Part shown: piece after piece, positions 18,553 to 27,150 of the stretch
Position numbering within the stretch: position 1 is the first letter of the stretch
Layout of the letters: every line of letters begins with the position of its first letter
Source of the DNA: Enterovibrio qingdaonensis
GTDB lineage: Bacteria > Pseudomonadota > Gammaproteobacteria > Enterobacterales > Vibrionaceae
Assembly (NCBI RefSeq): GCF_028683135.1
Contig: NZ_JAJUBB010000017.1
Location: 1 to 64,000 of the forward strand
Reading direction: 5' to 3'
DNA: 64,000 bases
Notes under the pieces: model-generated
Seen by the model: only the letters and a program-made list of their open reading frames with translations
Database searches by the model: none
What the model was told of the DNA's origin: nothing
Made by a program: the position numbers and the translations under genes

Positions 18553-19767
18553 CTAATACTTTTGGTTAATCACGATCTGAGACTCACCGCCCATCTTGAA
18601 TGGTGAGGTTTCACCAAACCAGTCGCCATCTTTAGTCATTACGTTACCGTCGTTATCGATACGCGCTTTCACAATAACTTCTGGTAGAGAAGACAGAAGA
18701 CGCTCTGGGATCATGCTGTCTACGTCAGTCAGTTCAACGTCAAGTGGGAAGCGACTCAAAGGAAGACGCTTCGCTGCAACGGGCATAGGTGCGCCATCTG
18801 CCGAATGCACTGAAACAATCAATACACCCTGCTCTGGTAATTTAACGCCGTCTTCTAGCTGAATATTGACCGACACCGATTGACCTGGAACAGCACCAAC
18901 ATGCGCCTGTGCGCGTTCTATGCTGCGATCAAGCATATTGACACGAGGATCGTTGGCTGGCAGCAGCTGCTTCATGGTTGACCATGCCGCTATTGCTTCC
19001 TCATAAGCACCACGTTCAAAGGCTTCAAATGCTAACAAAGAGAAAGCTTGAAGGTTTGCGTGGTCTTCTCGGATGACTTCTCGCAAAAGGTTACGGGCAT
19101 TTGCGACGTTCGCTTCATCACCACTAAGCATCAATGTTTGCGCATAACCCAGCTTGATGTCTGTATCACCAGGGGAAAGTTCGTACGCTCTCGCCATCGC
19201 ACCTTCAGCGGTTTGCACATCGCGATTAGCCAGGCCAATGCGGCCTAACAACAACCATCCCATTGCATCATCAGGTGTATCATGAAGCTTGGTGCGCAGC
19301 GACAAGGTCAAATCACTCATTTCCTTGTCTGTCATTGGCTCTTCGCTATCAGACATCAGTCGCGACGACAGCTCAGGCAAACGAGATGCAACGTCCTGCC
19401 ATTCTGTCACGTTGTGCTGGTTGCCCATGATGCTATAGAGGCCGTAGCTTAAAAAGACAAGCACTAATACACCCGGAACCAACACCACAGGAGATACCTT
19501 GTTGTTGGATACTGCATTAGCATTGTCAGGAATGTCATCAAGCAATGATTGTTGAAGCTCTACCGCCAGCTCTTTTTGATTATCAACAAGGCCTTCTTCT
19601 GCTTCTTCATTCAGTTCAGCCATACGGTCTTTAAAGAATGCTTTGTTTAGCTCATCACGACTTGCCGCTTCGTCCTGCGCTTTTCCTCGAAGGATCGGCA
19701 TAACAAACACAGCAACTGATACGAGTACCATTAAGGCTGTAATCAGCCAGAACCACATTTCACTCAT
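18553..19767 (-). CDS. ccmI: Cytochrome c biogenesis protein CcmI
   Basis: Bitopic membrane chaperone of apocytochrome c in the System I maturation pathway. The 404 residues have an N-terminal membrane segment (about 5-25), a cytoplasmic loop, a second membrane segment near 95-112 and a periplasmic TPR region (DDAMGWLLLGRIGLANRD, LLAFEAFERGAYEEAIAAW). A C-terminal domain of about 110 residues, starting near QSVSVNIQLEDG, is typical of the long CcmI form. The start overlaps the ccmH stop by four bases (ATGA). Confidence 0.93.
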   Translation of the reverse strand: MSEMWFWLITALMVLVSVAVFVMPILRGKAQDEAASRDELNKAFFKDRMAELNEEAEEGLVDNQKELAVELQQSLLDDIPDNANAVSNNKVSPVVLVPGVLVLVFLSYGLYSIMGNQHNVTEWQDVASRLPELSSRLMSDSEEPMTDKEMSDLTLSLRTKLHDTPDDAMGWLLLGRIGLANRDVQTAEGAMARAYELSPGDTDIKLGYAQTLMLSGDEANVANARNLLREVIREDHANLQAFSLLAFEAFERGAYEEAIAAWSTMKQLLPANDPRVNMLDRSIERAQAHVGAVPGQSVSVNIQLEDGVKLPEQGVLIVSVHSADGAPMPVAAKRLPLSRFPLDVELTDVDSMIPERLLSSLPEVIVKARIDNDGNVMTKDGDWFGETSPFKMGGESQIVINQKY

Positions 19768-20258
19768 CCGTTGTTGTCCTTGTTTTTGTCGTCAGTATTA
19801 TCATCACCCAGCAACGCTGAAAGACGCGCTTGTTCTTCGCTGTCTAGTGCCGCTCTTTCTTCCGCAGCTTTTGGATTACGGCTACGTACGACCAACACAG
19901 TGAAGCCAATCACGACAAACAGCAAAGGTCCTACCCAAAGGATGAGCGTGGACGCTGACAACGGCGGATCGTAAGTGACAAAGTTGCCGTAGCGGGCAAT
20001 CATGTAATCAACAATCTCGTCTTCGCTCTTACCGTCCTTGAGCATGTCATAGACTTTTAAACGAAGGTCTTGAGCGAGCCCTGCATTGGAGTCTGCAATG
20101 TTGTTGTTCTGACACTTAGGACAACGGAGCTCTTTACCGAGTTTATTGAATGCCTCTTCCTGAGCCGGAGTGTCAAATTCATAGACCTCGATAGCAGCTG
20201 TTGCTGTAAATGCTGCCATCAGAGCTAAAAGCGCAGCCAAATAGAATCGTTTCATCAT
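19764..20258 (-). CDS. ccmH: Cytochrome c-type biogenesis protein CcmH
   Basis: Membrane-anchored thiol-oxidoreductase that reduces or holds apocytochrome c for haem ligation. The 164 residues carry a signal sequence, the redox motif RCPKC with Cys46 and Cys49, and a C-terminal membrane anchor around 106-124, followed by a short charged cytoplasmic tail. This is the short CcmH; the TPR part is the separate ccmI. It overlaps ccmG and ccmI by four bases each, consistent with one translated operon. Confidence 0.95.
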   Translation of the reverse strand: MMKRFYLAALLALMAAFTATAAIEVYEFDTPAQEEAFNKLGKELRCPKCQNNNIADSNAGLAQDLRLKVYDMLKDGKSEDEIVDYMIARYGNFVTYDPPLSASTLILWVGPLLFVVIGFTVLVVRSRNPKAAEERAALDSEEQARLSALLGDDNTDDKNKDNNG

Positions 20259-20812
20259 CCTTGTTTCGCCTCTGCCATCATTTGCTCATAAATCGGGCGC
20301 AAGGTGTCATTCCAATTACGCTCGTTTACATCGCCAGCATGGCGATAACGGATCACACCATCAGCATCGATAAGAAACGTTTCTGGTGCCCCGTAAACAC
20401 CGAGATCCAAGCCCAGCATGCCATTACCGTCAAACAAACTGATCAGGTATGGGTTACCCAGGTTGTTCAACCAGCCAATCGCTTTTACGCGGTCGTCTTT
20501 GTAGTTAAGGCCAATAATTTTCACACCATTGGCTGCTAGCTCATTCAAATAAGTATGCTCGGCGTAACACGTTGGACACCATGTTGCCCAAACATTGAGC
20601 AACAAAGGCTGGCCACGGAAAATGCTTTGATCATAAAGCTTACCGGCTTCAGTTAAGTCTTCGAGACGAAACTCTGGCACTTGCTTACCAACTAACACGG
20701 ACTCCAACTTTGTTGGGTCCTCGCCTTCCGCATTTTTACCTAACTGCACAAAGAAAACGGCAACCAGCACCATAAACAGTACCAGCGGCACGAAGAGTAA
20801 AGGTCTCTTCAC
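20255..20812 (-). CDS. ccmG: Thiol:disulfide interchange protein CcmG (DsbE)
   Basis: Periplasmic thioredoxin-fold protein held by an N-terminal membrane anchor (about 5-24), which keeps the haem-binding cysteines of apocytochrome c reduced. The active site WCPTC has Cys79 and Cys82, and the acidic GAPETFLIDADGVIRYRHAG block with its cis-proline region is intact. Length 185 is normal. It lies between ccmF and ccmH with a two-base gap and a four-base overlap. Confidence 0.95.
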   Translation of the reverse strand: MKRPLLFVPLVLFMVLVAVFFVQLGKNAEGEDPTKLESVLVGKQVPEFRLEDLTEAGKLYDQSIFRGQPLLLNVWATWCPTCYAEHTYLNELAANGVKIIGLNYKDDRVKAIGWLNNLGNPYLISLFDGNGMLGLDLGVYGAPETFLIDADGVIRYRHAGDVNERNWNDTLRPIYEQMMAEAKQG

Positions 20813-20814
20813 CT

Positions 20815-22791
20815 TTAAGCCTCCTTCACAGGTTCGGCGGATACTGCCGATTTCGATTTTTGACGGAAGCGGTAACGCTTATCAGACATCGCAAACAAAC
20901 CACCTACAGACATCAACACGGCACCAAACCAGATCCAACGAACGAACGGTTTGTAGTAAATACGCACAGCCCAAGAGCCATCAGGCAAACGTTCACCCAT
21001 TGCCACGTATAGGTCACGGGTAATGCCACGATCAATCGCCGCTTCCGTCATCATTGAACGTTGAACATTATAAAAACGTTTTTCGGCATGAAGCGTATTC
21101 ACGCGCTTACTGTTTTTGTAGATATCGAAGTCTGCGATGTAACCATCGTAGTTAGGACCGTCTTTATCACGCAGGCCTGCGAAGTGGAACTCGTAACCTT
21201 GCATGACAATACGATCGCCCGGTGCCATTTTGACATCACGCTCAATATCGTAATTCTGCACCATGGCAATACCCAGTACGGTCACCGCAAGACCAATGTG
21301 GCCTAATACCATGGCCCAATGGCTACGACCAAGCTTGCCCAAGCCAGTGACGAAATCATGGCGGTGCGTTGCACGCTGATACACTTCGATAGATTGTGTA
21401 ATGATGACCCACAAGCCCATCACAGCACCCAGCGCGGCCAGAGGCATAAATTTGTCTGCAAAAATCCAAACCACCGCGATACCCAGCAAGACAGAAACGA
21501 TGCCACTTACCAGCAGCTCCTTTTTCACCTTACCGAGATTGTCGCGTTTCCAGCGGACCAATGGCCCAATGCCTAGCAGGAACACAAACGGTACCGCTAA
21601 CCACGTAAATAACAGGTTGAAGAACGGCTCACCGATGGATACCGAGCCCAAGCCCAATTGCTTATGGACCAGTGGCAACAGTGTACCCAAAAGCACAACC
21701 ACCAATGCTGCTACCAACAGAATGTTATTTGCTAGCAACGCATTTTCTCGTGAAACCAGTTCGAAATTGCCGCGAACTCGCACTTCAGAAGCGCGAAGCG
21801 CATACAACAACAAAGAGCCACCGATCACGGCAACCAAGAATGCAAGGATGAATAACCCGCGGGTTGGGTCTGATGCAAACGCATGCACAGACACCAGCAC
21901 ACCTGAGCGCACAAGGAATGTACCCAGCAAGCTCAGAGAGAACGCAGAAATGGCCAGCAACACTGTCCACGCTTTAAACGTACCGCGCTTTTCAGTCACC
22001 GCTAGCGAGTGCATTAATGCAGTACCTGCCAACCAAGGCATGAAAGACGCGTTTTCAACTGGATCCCAGAACCACCAGCCGCCCCAGCCAAGTTCGTAGT
22101 ATGCCCACCACGAACCCAGTGCAATACCTAGCGTCAGGAATACCCATGCTGCAATTGTCCAAGGACGCGACCAGCGTGCCCACGCGGTATCCAAACGGCC
22201 TGCCATTAGAGACGCAATCGCAAAGGCAAATGCCACAGAGAAGCCCACATAACCCATGTAAAGCATGGGTGGGTGAACTATCAGACCTGGATCTTGAAGC
22301 AGCGGATTGAGGTCGCGACCATCAACCGGGAAGTAAGGCAGTGTGCGCTCGAATGGGTTTGACGTCAGAATGATAAACAGCAAGAAGCCAACACCAATCA
22401 TCCCCATCACTGCCAGCACACGTGCAACCGATTCTAGCGGCATACCTCGACTGAAAACGGCAACCGCCACGGTCCAACCTGCTTGGATCAACACCCAAAG
22501 CAATAGTGACCCTTCGTGCGCACCCCAAACCGCTGTTAAACGGTAGTACCAAGGCAAAACACTGTTGGAGTTGCTCGCAACATAGGAAACAGTGAAATCA
22601 TTGGCATAGAACGCCCAGCTCAGTGCAATGAAAGACAGCAACAGCATCATGAACATGCCGATGGAAAGCGGACGCGCAGAGCGCATCATGGCTTGGTTTC
22701 CGATTTGAGCACCCCACAACGGGTAGATGCTCAATAACACGGAAAAGCCAAGAGAGATTATGAGAGCAAAATGCCCCAATTCAGCAATCAT
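20815..22791 (-). CDS. ccmF: Haem lyase CcmF
   Basis: Polytopic inner-membrane protein of 658 residues that attaches haem from CcmE to apocytochrome c. The tryptophan-rich haem-handling motif GWGGWWFWDPVENAS lies at about 235-249. Conserved histidines are visible in IVHPPMLYMGYVG (about 171-183) and ALMHSLAV. A large periplasmic loop follows near residue 520 to 610 before the last membrane segment. The ATG shares one base with the ccmE stop. Confidence 0.96.
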   Translation of the reverse strand: MIAELGHFALIISLGFSVLLSIYPLWGAQIGNQAMMRSARPLSIGMFMMLLLSFIALSWAFYANDFTVSYVASNSNSVLPWYYRLTAVWGAHEGSLLLWVLIQAGWTVAVAVFSRGMPLESVARVLAVMGMIGVGFLLFIILTSNPFERTLPYFPVDGRDLNPLLQDPGLIVHPPMLYMGYVGFSVAFAFAIASLMAGRLDTAWARWSRPWTIAAWVFLTLGIALGSWWAYYELGWGGWWFWDPVENASFMPWLAGTALMHSLAVTEKRGTFKAWTVLLAISAFSLSLLGTFLVRSGVLVSVHAFASDPTRGLFILAFLVAVIGGSLLLYALRASEVRVRGNFELVSRENALLANNILLVAALVVVLLGTLLPLVHKQLGLGSVSIGEPFFNLLFTWLAVPFVFLLGIGPLVRWKRDNLGKVKKELLVSGIVSVLLGIAVVWIFADKFMPLAALGAVMGLWVIITQSIEVYQRATHRHDFVTGLGKLGRSHWAMVLGHIGLAVTVLGIAMVQNYDIERDVKMAPGDRIVMQGYEFHFAGLRDKDGPNYDGYIADFDIYKNSKRVNTLHAEKRFYNVQRSMMTEAAIDRGITRDLYVAMGERLPDGSWAVRIYYKPFVRWIWFGAVLMSVGGLFAMSDKRYRFRQKSKSAVSAEPVKEA

Positions 22792-23273
22792 TAGTAATTA
22801 CCCTGTTTTTGCTGCTCAGTGTATTCAAGTGGCGTGTGGCTCTTATTCATTGCTTCCGCAATTTCAGGTGGCATGTATTCTTCATCATGCTTTGCCAATA
22901 CTTCATGTGCGCGCACAGTGGTTGCATCAATCAACTCACCCTGAGCAACGATTCCTTGCCCTTCACGGAACAGATCAGGAAGGATGCCATCAAATTCCAC
23001 GGTTACTTGCGGGCCGATATCTGCGACTTTAAACGTCACTTTTAACGATTCTGGATCACGTCGAACGGAATCTGCGACAACCATACCGCCAATTCTCAGG
23101 CGCTGACCGACTTCAGGCTTAGAACCGTCAGGTTTGCCATTCACCAGTTCAGTGGGCGTGTAGAATAAATCCATGTTTTGGTTTAGCGCATACAACACCA
23201 AACCAATCGTGGCGCCTACACCAAACAACAGGGCTATCGCAAGCCCCAGTCGTTTCTTGCGTCTTGGATTCAT
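22791..23273 (-). CDS. ccmE: Haem chaperone CcmE
   Basis: Periplasmic haem chaperone with an N-terminal anchor (about 9-28) and an OB-fold domain. The covalent haem attachment site His129 and the axial ligand Tyr133 are in [10 protein letters not shown]. Length 160 is standard. It receives haem from CcmC and hands it to CcmF. It overlaps ccmD by four bases. Confidence 0.96.
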   Translation of the reverse strand: MNPRRKKRLGLAIALLFGVGATIGLVLYALNQNMDLFYTPTELVNGKPDGSKPEVGQRLRIGGMVVADSVRRDPESLKVTFKVADIGPQVTVEFDGILPDLFREGQGIVAQGELIDATTVRAHEVLAKHDEEYMPPEIAEAMNKSHTPLEYTEQQKQGNY

Positions 23274-23476
23274 AGCGTGTTCTCCATATTCTCAGCGTTC
23301 TTTATTCGCTGCTCTCGGGCGATTTTGTTTTTAATTTCTTGGAAGAGTTTTCGGCGCGTCACGTACGCAGATACCACTAACCAAAGCATAGCGATTAACG
23401 TAATACCAAATGCTCCCCACACGTAAGAGCTGTAGCCACCCATCGCCAAAAATTCAGAAAAAGAAGAAAAATGCAT
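23270..23476 (-). CDS. ccmD: Haem exporter accessory protein CcmD
   Basis: Small single-pass membrane protein of 68 residues, with the membrane segment at about 18-38 and a basic cytoplasmic tail ([19 protein letters not shown]). CcmD is needed to release holo-CcmE from the CcmABC complex. The assignment rests on topology, the [16 protein letters not shown] block and its position between ccmC and ccmE. Confidence 0.93.
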   Translation of the reverse strand: MHFSSFSEFLAMGGYSSYVWGAFGITLIAMLWLVVSAYVTRRKLFQEIKNKIAREQRIKNAENMENTL

Positions 23477-23478
23477 GT

Positions 23479-24216
23479 TTACGCTCGCTCCACTAATTCA
23501 CGTACCCAAGGACGATGTGCTTCACGTTGCAAAATTTTGTTTTTTAACCCCATCAGGGTCAGTGCACCAAAGAACAGCGCAAAGCCTAAAATATTCAAAA
23601 GCAGGGGCCAGAGCATGTCATTCGCAATCGAAGGCTTGGCAAATTTCGTGATTGTTGCGCCTTGGTGCAGTGTGTTCCACCACTCCACAGAGAAGTGAAT
23701 AATAGGTAGGTTAATCACACCCACAAGTGCAAGAATACCGGCGGCTCGGCCTGCCGTGCGCTCATCATCAAACGCGTTATAGAGCGCGATTACGCCAAGA
23801 TACAGGAACAATAAAATGAGTTCTGACGTTAGACGCGCATCCCATACCCACCAAGCACCCCACATTGGTTTTCCCCATATCGCCCCCGTCACTAACGCAA
23901 TAAAGGTAAACACCGCACCAACTGGCGCCATCGCCGCAGCGGCCCAATCAGACGTTTTTATCTGCCAAACTAAACCAATGAATGCCGCGATAGCCATCGA
24001 CATATAGGCACCCATAGACCAAATAGCGGCTGGAACGTGGATGTAAATAATTCTAAAGCTGTCTCCTTGCTGGTAATCAGAAGGTGCAAACGCTAGCCCC
24101 CAAACCGTCCCTGTGATTAAAGACGCCAATGCCAGTATCGCGAACCAAGGCAGCAGTTTATTACACAGCTGATAGGTTGCCTCAGGCTTAGCATAAGGAT
24201 GAAGCCACTTCCACAT
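23479..24216 (-). CDS. ccmC: Haem transporter/haem handling protein CcmC
   Basis: Six-helix inner-membrane protein of 245 residues that loads haem on CcmE. The tryptophan motif WGAWWVWD is at 119-126 and the two external haem-ligand histidines fall at His60 and His184, as in E. coli. It is separated from ccmB by 30 bases and from ccmD by two. Confidence 0.96.
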   Translation of the reverse strand: MWKWLHPYAKPEATYQLCNKLLPWFAILALASLITGTVWGLAFAPSDYQQGDSFRIIYIHVPAAIWSMGAYMSMAIAAFIGLVWQIKTSDWAAAAMAPVGAVFTFIALVTGAIWGKPMWGAWWVWDARLTSELILLFLYLGVIALYNAFDDERTAGRAAGILALVGVINLPIIHFSVEWWNTLHQGATITKFAKPSIANDMLWPLLLNILGFALFFGALTLMGLKNKILQREAHRPWVRELVERA

Positions 24217-24246
24217 CGCAAATATCGCTCTCAGTTAATATTAAAA

Positions 24247-24918
24247 TTATTGAACGCTGACTCTTAATGCTGCCGATACAGCAAAAGGAGACAACGTTGC
24301 TGACCCAACCAGCAGCGCGCCAAGAATCGCTAACTGCCCATTGATCGCAAATCCACTTGCGGCCATGTCTATCGCAGACGTTGCGAAGATCAAAACCGGA
24401 ATAAATAACGGTAACACCAGAAGGCTCAGTAATACGCCGCCCTTTCTCAAACCTACCGTCAATGCCACACCAATCGAACCCAGAAAACTTAACGTTGGCG
24501 TTCCCAACAACAAGGTCAAAACAACCGCTTTGTAAGTCTCCCAATCCAATGAGAGTAATACAGCCAACAACGGACTAATGATCAATAGCGGCAGTCCCGT
24601 TAACAGCCAATGGGCGACGATTTTTGCAAACGCCAACACTGGCAATGGCTCAGGCATAAGAAGCATTTGCTCCAAAGACCCATCCGCAAAGTCATCCCTA
24701 AATAAACGCTCTAACGAAACGACCGCAGCGAGAAGCGCCGCAACCCAGATGATTCCAGGTGCAATTTCCGCCAGCAAATTGGGTCCTGGGCCTACGCCCA
24801 ACGGAAACAGGGTGATGACAATAATGAAAAACCACAGTGGATTCATCATGTCTGATTGTCGACGAAACGCGATAAGCAGTTCGCGTTGAATCATAGAGAA
24901 AACTGCGGTGCCCATCAT
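24247..24918 (-). CDS. ccmB: Haem exporter permease CcmB
   Basis: Permease subunit of the CcmAB ABC transporter, 223 residues with six hydrophobic segments. Conserved blocks include NPLWFFIIVITLFPLGVGP, APGIIWVAALLAA, SLERLFRDDFADGSLEQ and LGTPTLSFLGSIGVALTVGL. The ATG at 24918 overlaps the ccmA stop by four bases (ATGA); a second ATG directly follows. CcmAB uses ATP to drive release of holo-CcmE. Confidence 0.94.
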   Translation of the reverse strand: MMGTAVFSMIQRELLIAFRRQSDMMNPLWFFIIVITLFPLGVGPGPNLLAEIAPGIIWVAALLAAVVSLERLFRDDFADGSLEQMLLMPEPLPVLAFAKIVAHWLLTGLPLLIISPLLAVLLSLDWETYKAVVLTLLLGTPTLSFLGSIGVALTVGLRKGGVLLSLLVLPLFIPVLIFATSAIDMAASGFAINGQLAILGALLVGSATLSPFAVSAALRVSVQ

Positions 24919-25529
24919 GCCCCCAACTTAATGCGACGGAGGCTCGCATTGTCGACAAACATATCTTGGTGGGTGGTAAACAACACCATGCCACCGTTGT
25001 CTACATGTTGCTGGAACAAGTTTTCCAATACTTTCACGCCCTGTTTATCAATCGCCGTTAAGGGTTCATCCAATACCCACAGTTTGGCGTTACTGATCCA
25101 TAGTCTTGCTAATGCAACGCGTCGGTTTTGCCCCGCTGACAATTGCGCGGCTGGAACATCTTCTCGCCCAGCTAGCCCCACACGCGCTAACGCATCCCAC
25201 AATTTGTCTTCGTCGGGCGTTCCATGCATTTTTTGGTAGAAAGCAAGATTTTCATACGCTGTAAGCTCGCGCTTCACGCCTGTGCTATGACCTAAAAATA
25301 GTAAATCACTATAAAAGTCTTCCCGCGCACGATTCACCTTCATTCCATTCCACATTACATCGCCAGATTCCGCTAACCCCAACCCTGCAATGATACGCAA
25401 AAGCGTTGTTTTCCCTGCCCCATTCGGGCCTTCAATTTGGACGAGTTCACCCGTTGAAATCGTAAAATTGAGGTCTTCAAACAGCACACGCTCATCACGA
25501 ATACTACTGAGTTGACGCACTTCTAGCAT
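24915..25529 (-). CDS. ccmA: Haem exporter ATP-binding protein CcmA
   Basis: ABC ATPase of the CcmABCD complex, first gene of the ccmABCDEFGHI operon. With the start at 25529 (MLEVRQLSSIRDERVLF) the 204 residues match family length. Walker A is GPNGAGKTT (34-42), the signature is LSAGQNRR and Walker B is LWVLDEP. The open frame extends 20 codons upstream, but that segment is unlike CcmA. Its promoter must share the 121-base spacer with the divergent FliK-like gene. Confidence 0.94.
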   Translation of the reverse strand: MLEVRQLSSIRDERVLFEDLNFTISTGELVQIEGPNGAGKTTLLRIIAGLGLAESGDVMWNGMKVNRAREDFYSDLLFLGHSTGVKRELTAYENLAFYQKMHGTPDEDKLWDALARVGLAGREDVPAAQLSAGQNRRVALARLWISNAKLWVLDEPLTAIDKQGVKVLENLFQQHVDNGGMVLFTTHQDMFVDNASLRRIKLGA

Positions 25530-25548
25530 GAGAAATCTGAATTCCAGA

Positions 25549-25575
25549 TAAAGTAATGAAAATATCGCCCGATAA
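25549..25575 (+). promoter_or_regulatory. Sigma-28 (FliA) type promoter for the FliK-like/FhlB-like pair
   Basis: TAAAGTAA, 11 bases, CCCGATAA. This compares with the enterobacterial FliA consensus TAAAGTTT-N11-GCCGATAA: six of eight and seven of eight positions agree at exact spacing. The start codon is 76 bases after the -10 element. Confidence 0.7.
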
Positions 25576-25650
25576 TAACATAGAGGCACCTTGTACTGTT
25601 AGCCGAGAGACCTAGCTGTTACCTAAGACCGTTAATAATTGTGAGTAAAT

Positions 25651-26418
25651 ATGAAAATAGATAACAGTGGCAACATCAATGCATTAACCTTATCTCTCCT
25701 TCAGAGCAGTGCCATAAAAGAGATCGTCAAGCTCGGACAGGCAGAATCAACAAACAGTTCCCCTGCAGGCAAACAAATTTCTCAGCTTTCCCAACTACTC
25801 CAACTTATCAACCTGTTTCCGTCGCTTTATCGGGTAGCAAACCAACAGGGTAAAGATGCTCCGCTACTCGCTTTGCTCAGCAAACTTGTTGTGCCACAAA
25901 ATCCGCAAATCGCCGTAAAATGGCTGGCAGAGCGACAACCGGACAACGCCCTTATAGAGGGGCTAAAATGGCTAAGACAACACGCAGATTCAGATGAAAG
26001 CGCATCACTCAAAGCGGCGATTCAACTTCTGGCGGAGCAACGCTTACAAGACGCATCCACTAAACCCGGTGAGCATCATTGGATTTTTTGCTTCGGACAA
26101 CCTGAGCAATCAAAAGTCGACGTATCCGTTCGGAAAAAGACCGCGAGTACCCGGAAAAAATCTCGTTGGTGTGTCAGCGTAAATTTAACGCTCTCTAACA
26201 ATCGCCACCTTTCTGCCGCCGCCGAATTGGAAGGACAAACATTAGATTTGAGCTTTACCACAGATTCAGAGAGCTTGAAAAAGCAACTAGAGAGTACGAT
26301 GCCCGTTTTAGAACGCCAATTGGCCAAACACAGCATAAGCGTCAACTCGTGCGATGTTGCTTCGCTTGAGCCAGCCGATCAGCCAACCATCACTATGGGG
26401 TTAAATATTCAGGTATGA
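25651..26418 (+). CDS. FliK-like flagellar hook-length control domain protein
   Basis: Protein of 255 residues without signal peptide. Its C-terminal part (about residues 155-245) resembles the FliK C-terminal domain: two strands with LSAAAELEGQTLDLSFTTDS, then a helix LKKQLESTMPVLERQLAKHSISVNSCDV. This matches the pattern of the canonical FliK further right (residue patterns ...SVQFTVAN... and ...LPRLREMMQQQGL...), but without the LDPPELG motif. It overlaps the FhlB-like gene by four bases (ATGA) and a sigma-28 type promoter precedes it. A role in export-substrate switching is inferred from domain and partner. It is much shorter than the main FliK (640 residues). Confidence 0.75.
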   Translation: MKIDNSGNINALTLSLLQSSAIKEIVKLGQAESTNSSPAGKQISQLSQLLQLINLFPSLYRVANQQGKDAPLLALLSKLVVPQNPQIAVKWLAERQPDNALIEGLKWLRQHADSDESASLKAAIQLLAEQRLQDASTKPGEHHWIFCFGQPEQSKVDVSVRKKTASTRKKSRWCVSVNLTLSNNRHLSAAAELEGQTLDLSFTTDSESLKKQLESTMPVLERQLAKHSISVNSCDVASLEPADQPTITMGLNIQV

Positions 26419-26708
26419 AGAAAGTCAAAAGTGCTGTTGCGCTAAAATATGACGGCGTAAACGCACCCCATGTGTCTGCCAAAGGATATAACGAGCTTGC
26501 CGAAAAGCTCATCAATGAAATGGCAAATCAAGGAGGGCTTATACACAGTGATGAAACACTGATGCAATGGCTATCAGCATTGGAGGTGGGTGATGAAATT
26601 CCCGAAGCACTCTATCTCGTCATCGCAGAACTCATCGCGTTTGCTTGGTATCTAGAAGGAAAAACCCCTCCTGGTTGGGAGGGGTCTTGTGTCAATCATA
26701 CGGTATAA
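26415..26708 (+). CDS. FhlB-like protein (FlhB cytoplasmic-domain homologue)
   Basis: Soluble protein of 97 residues resembling only the part of FlhB that follows the autocleavage site. SAVALKYDGVNAPHVSAKGYNELAEKL corresponds to YSVALRYD...APIVVAKGTDFLALKI of the FlhB in this window, and DEIPEALYLVIAELIAFAWYLEGK to QIPDGLFAAVAQLLAYVFQLK. The membrane domain and the NP cleavage motif are absent. In other bacteria such FhlB proteins can replace the cleaved FlhB fragment. It is coupled to the FliK-like gene by a four-base overlap. A terminator hairpin for the converging operon lies inside its last codons. Confidence 0.82.
   Translation: MKKVKSAVALKYDGVNAPHVSAKGYNELAEKLINEMANQGGLIHSDETLMQWLSALEVGDEIPEALYLVIAELIAFAWYLEGKTPPGWEGSCVNHTV
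26660..26685 (-). terminator. Terminator of the flhA-che operon, inside the end of the FhlB-like gene
   Basis: ACCCCTCC / GGAGGGGT (8-bp stem, six-base loop) followed on the minus strand by TTTTCC. It lies 40 bases after the DUF2802 stop, in the coding region of the converging gene. Confidence 0.75.
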
Positions 26709-26724
26709 TCGCCATGTACCATTA

Positions 26725-27150
26725 TCAACGCATCATTCGCTGCTTTCTGATACTCAGTAGCAGCTCTGCCTCGGCTTTTGGAAGATCGCATTCTTCCATA
26801 AGCTCGTTGATATCTGCCCCTAATTCCACCATTTTACTGGCTCGGGAATAGAGCTTGCCGTCTTGATCGTGCATTTCTAACTCGTTTTGCTTTTCCAACA
26901 AATCATCGAATCGATGGGAAAGCTCCGCAAGTTTTTGGCTCATGCCAATAGAGCCCGCACGCAACTCGTTAAATTGTTTACTGAGGCTTTCATGCTGTTG
27001 TCGAGCATTTTTCAACAACAACTCCATCGCCTGAAATTTAGCTTCAAGTTGCGCCAGTGCTTTTTTTCCGCGTCGCCACAACACAAGGGCAATTGCCGCA
27101 ACGATCAAACTGACCCCTAGCGGCAACCAATACAACACGCTCTCAAGCAT
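26725..27150 (-). CDS. DUF2802 domain protein at the end of the chemotaxis operon
   Basis: Protein of 141 residues: an N-terminal membrane segment (about 6-25), a coiled coil (about 30-95) and a C-terminal DUF2802 domain with SRASKMVELGADINELMEECDLPKAEAELLL, which looks like a small helix-turn-helix. The family has no defined function. It is regularly the last gene after cheW in Vibrio and Pseudomonas polar flagellar operons. It shares one base with cheW (TAATG). The topology would anchor a coiled coil at the inner membrane, but a role in array or pole organisation is only a guess. Confidence 0.8.
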   Translation of the reverse strand: MLESVLYWLPLGVSLIVAAIALVLWRRGKKALAQLEAKFQAMELLLKNARQQHESLSKQFNELRAGSIGMSQKLAELSHRFDDLLEKQNELEMHDQDGKLYSRASKMVELGADINELMEECDLPKAEAELLLSIRKQRMMR

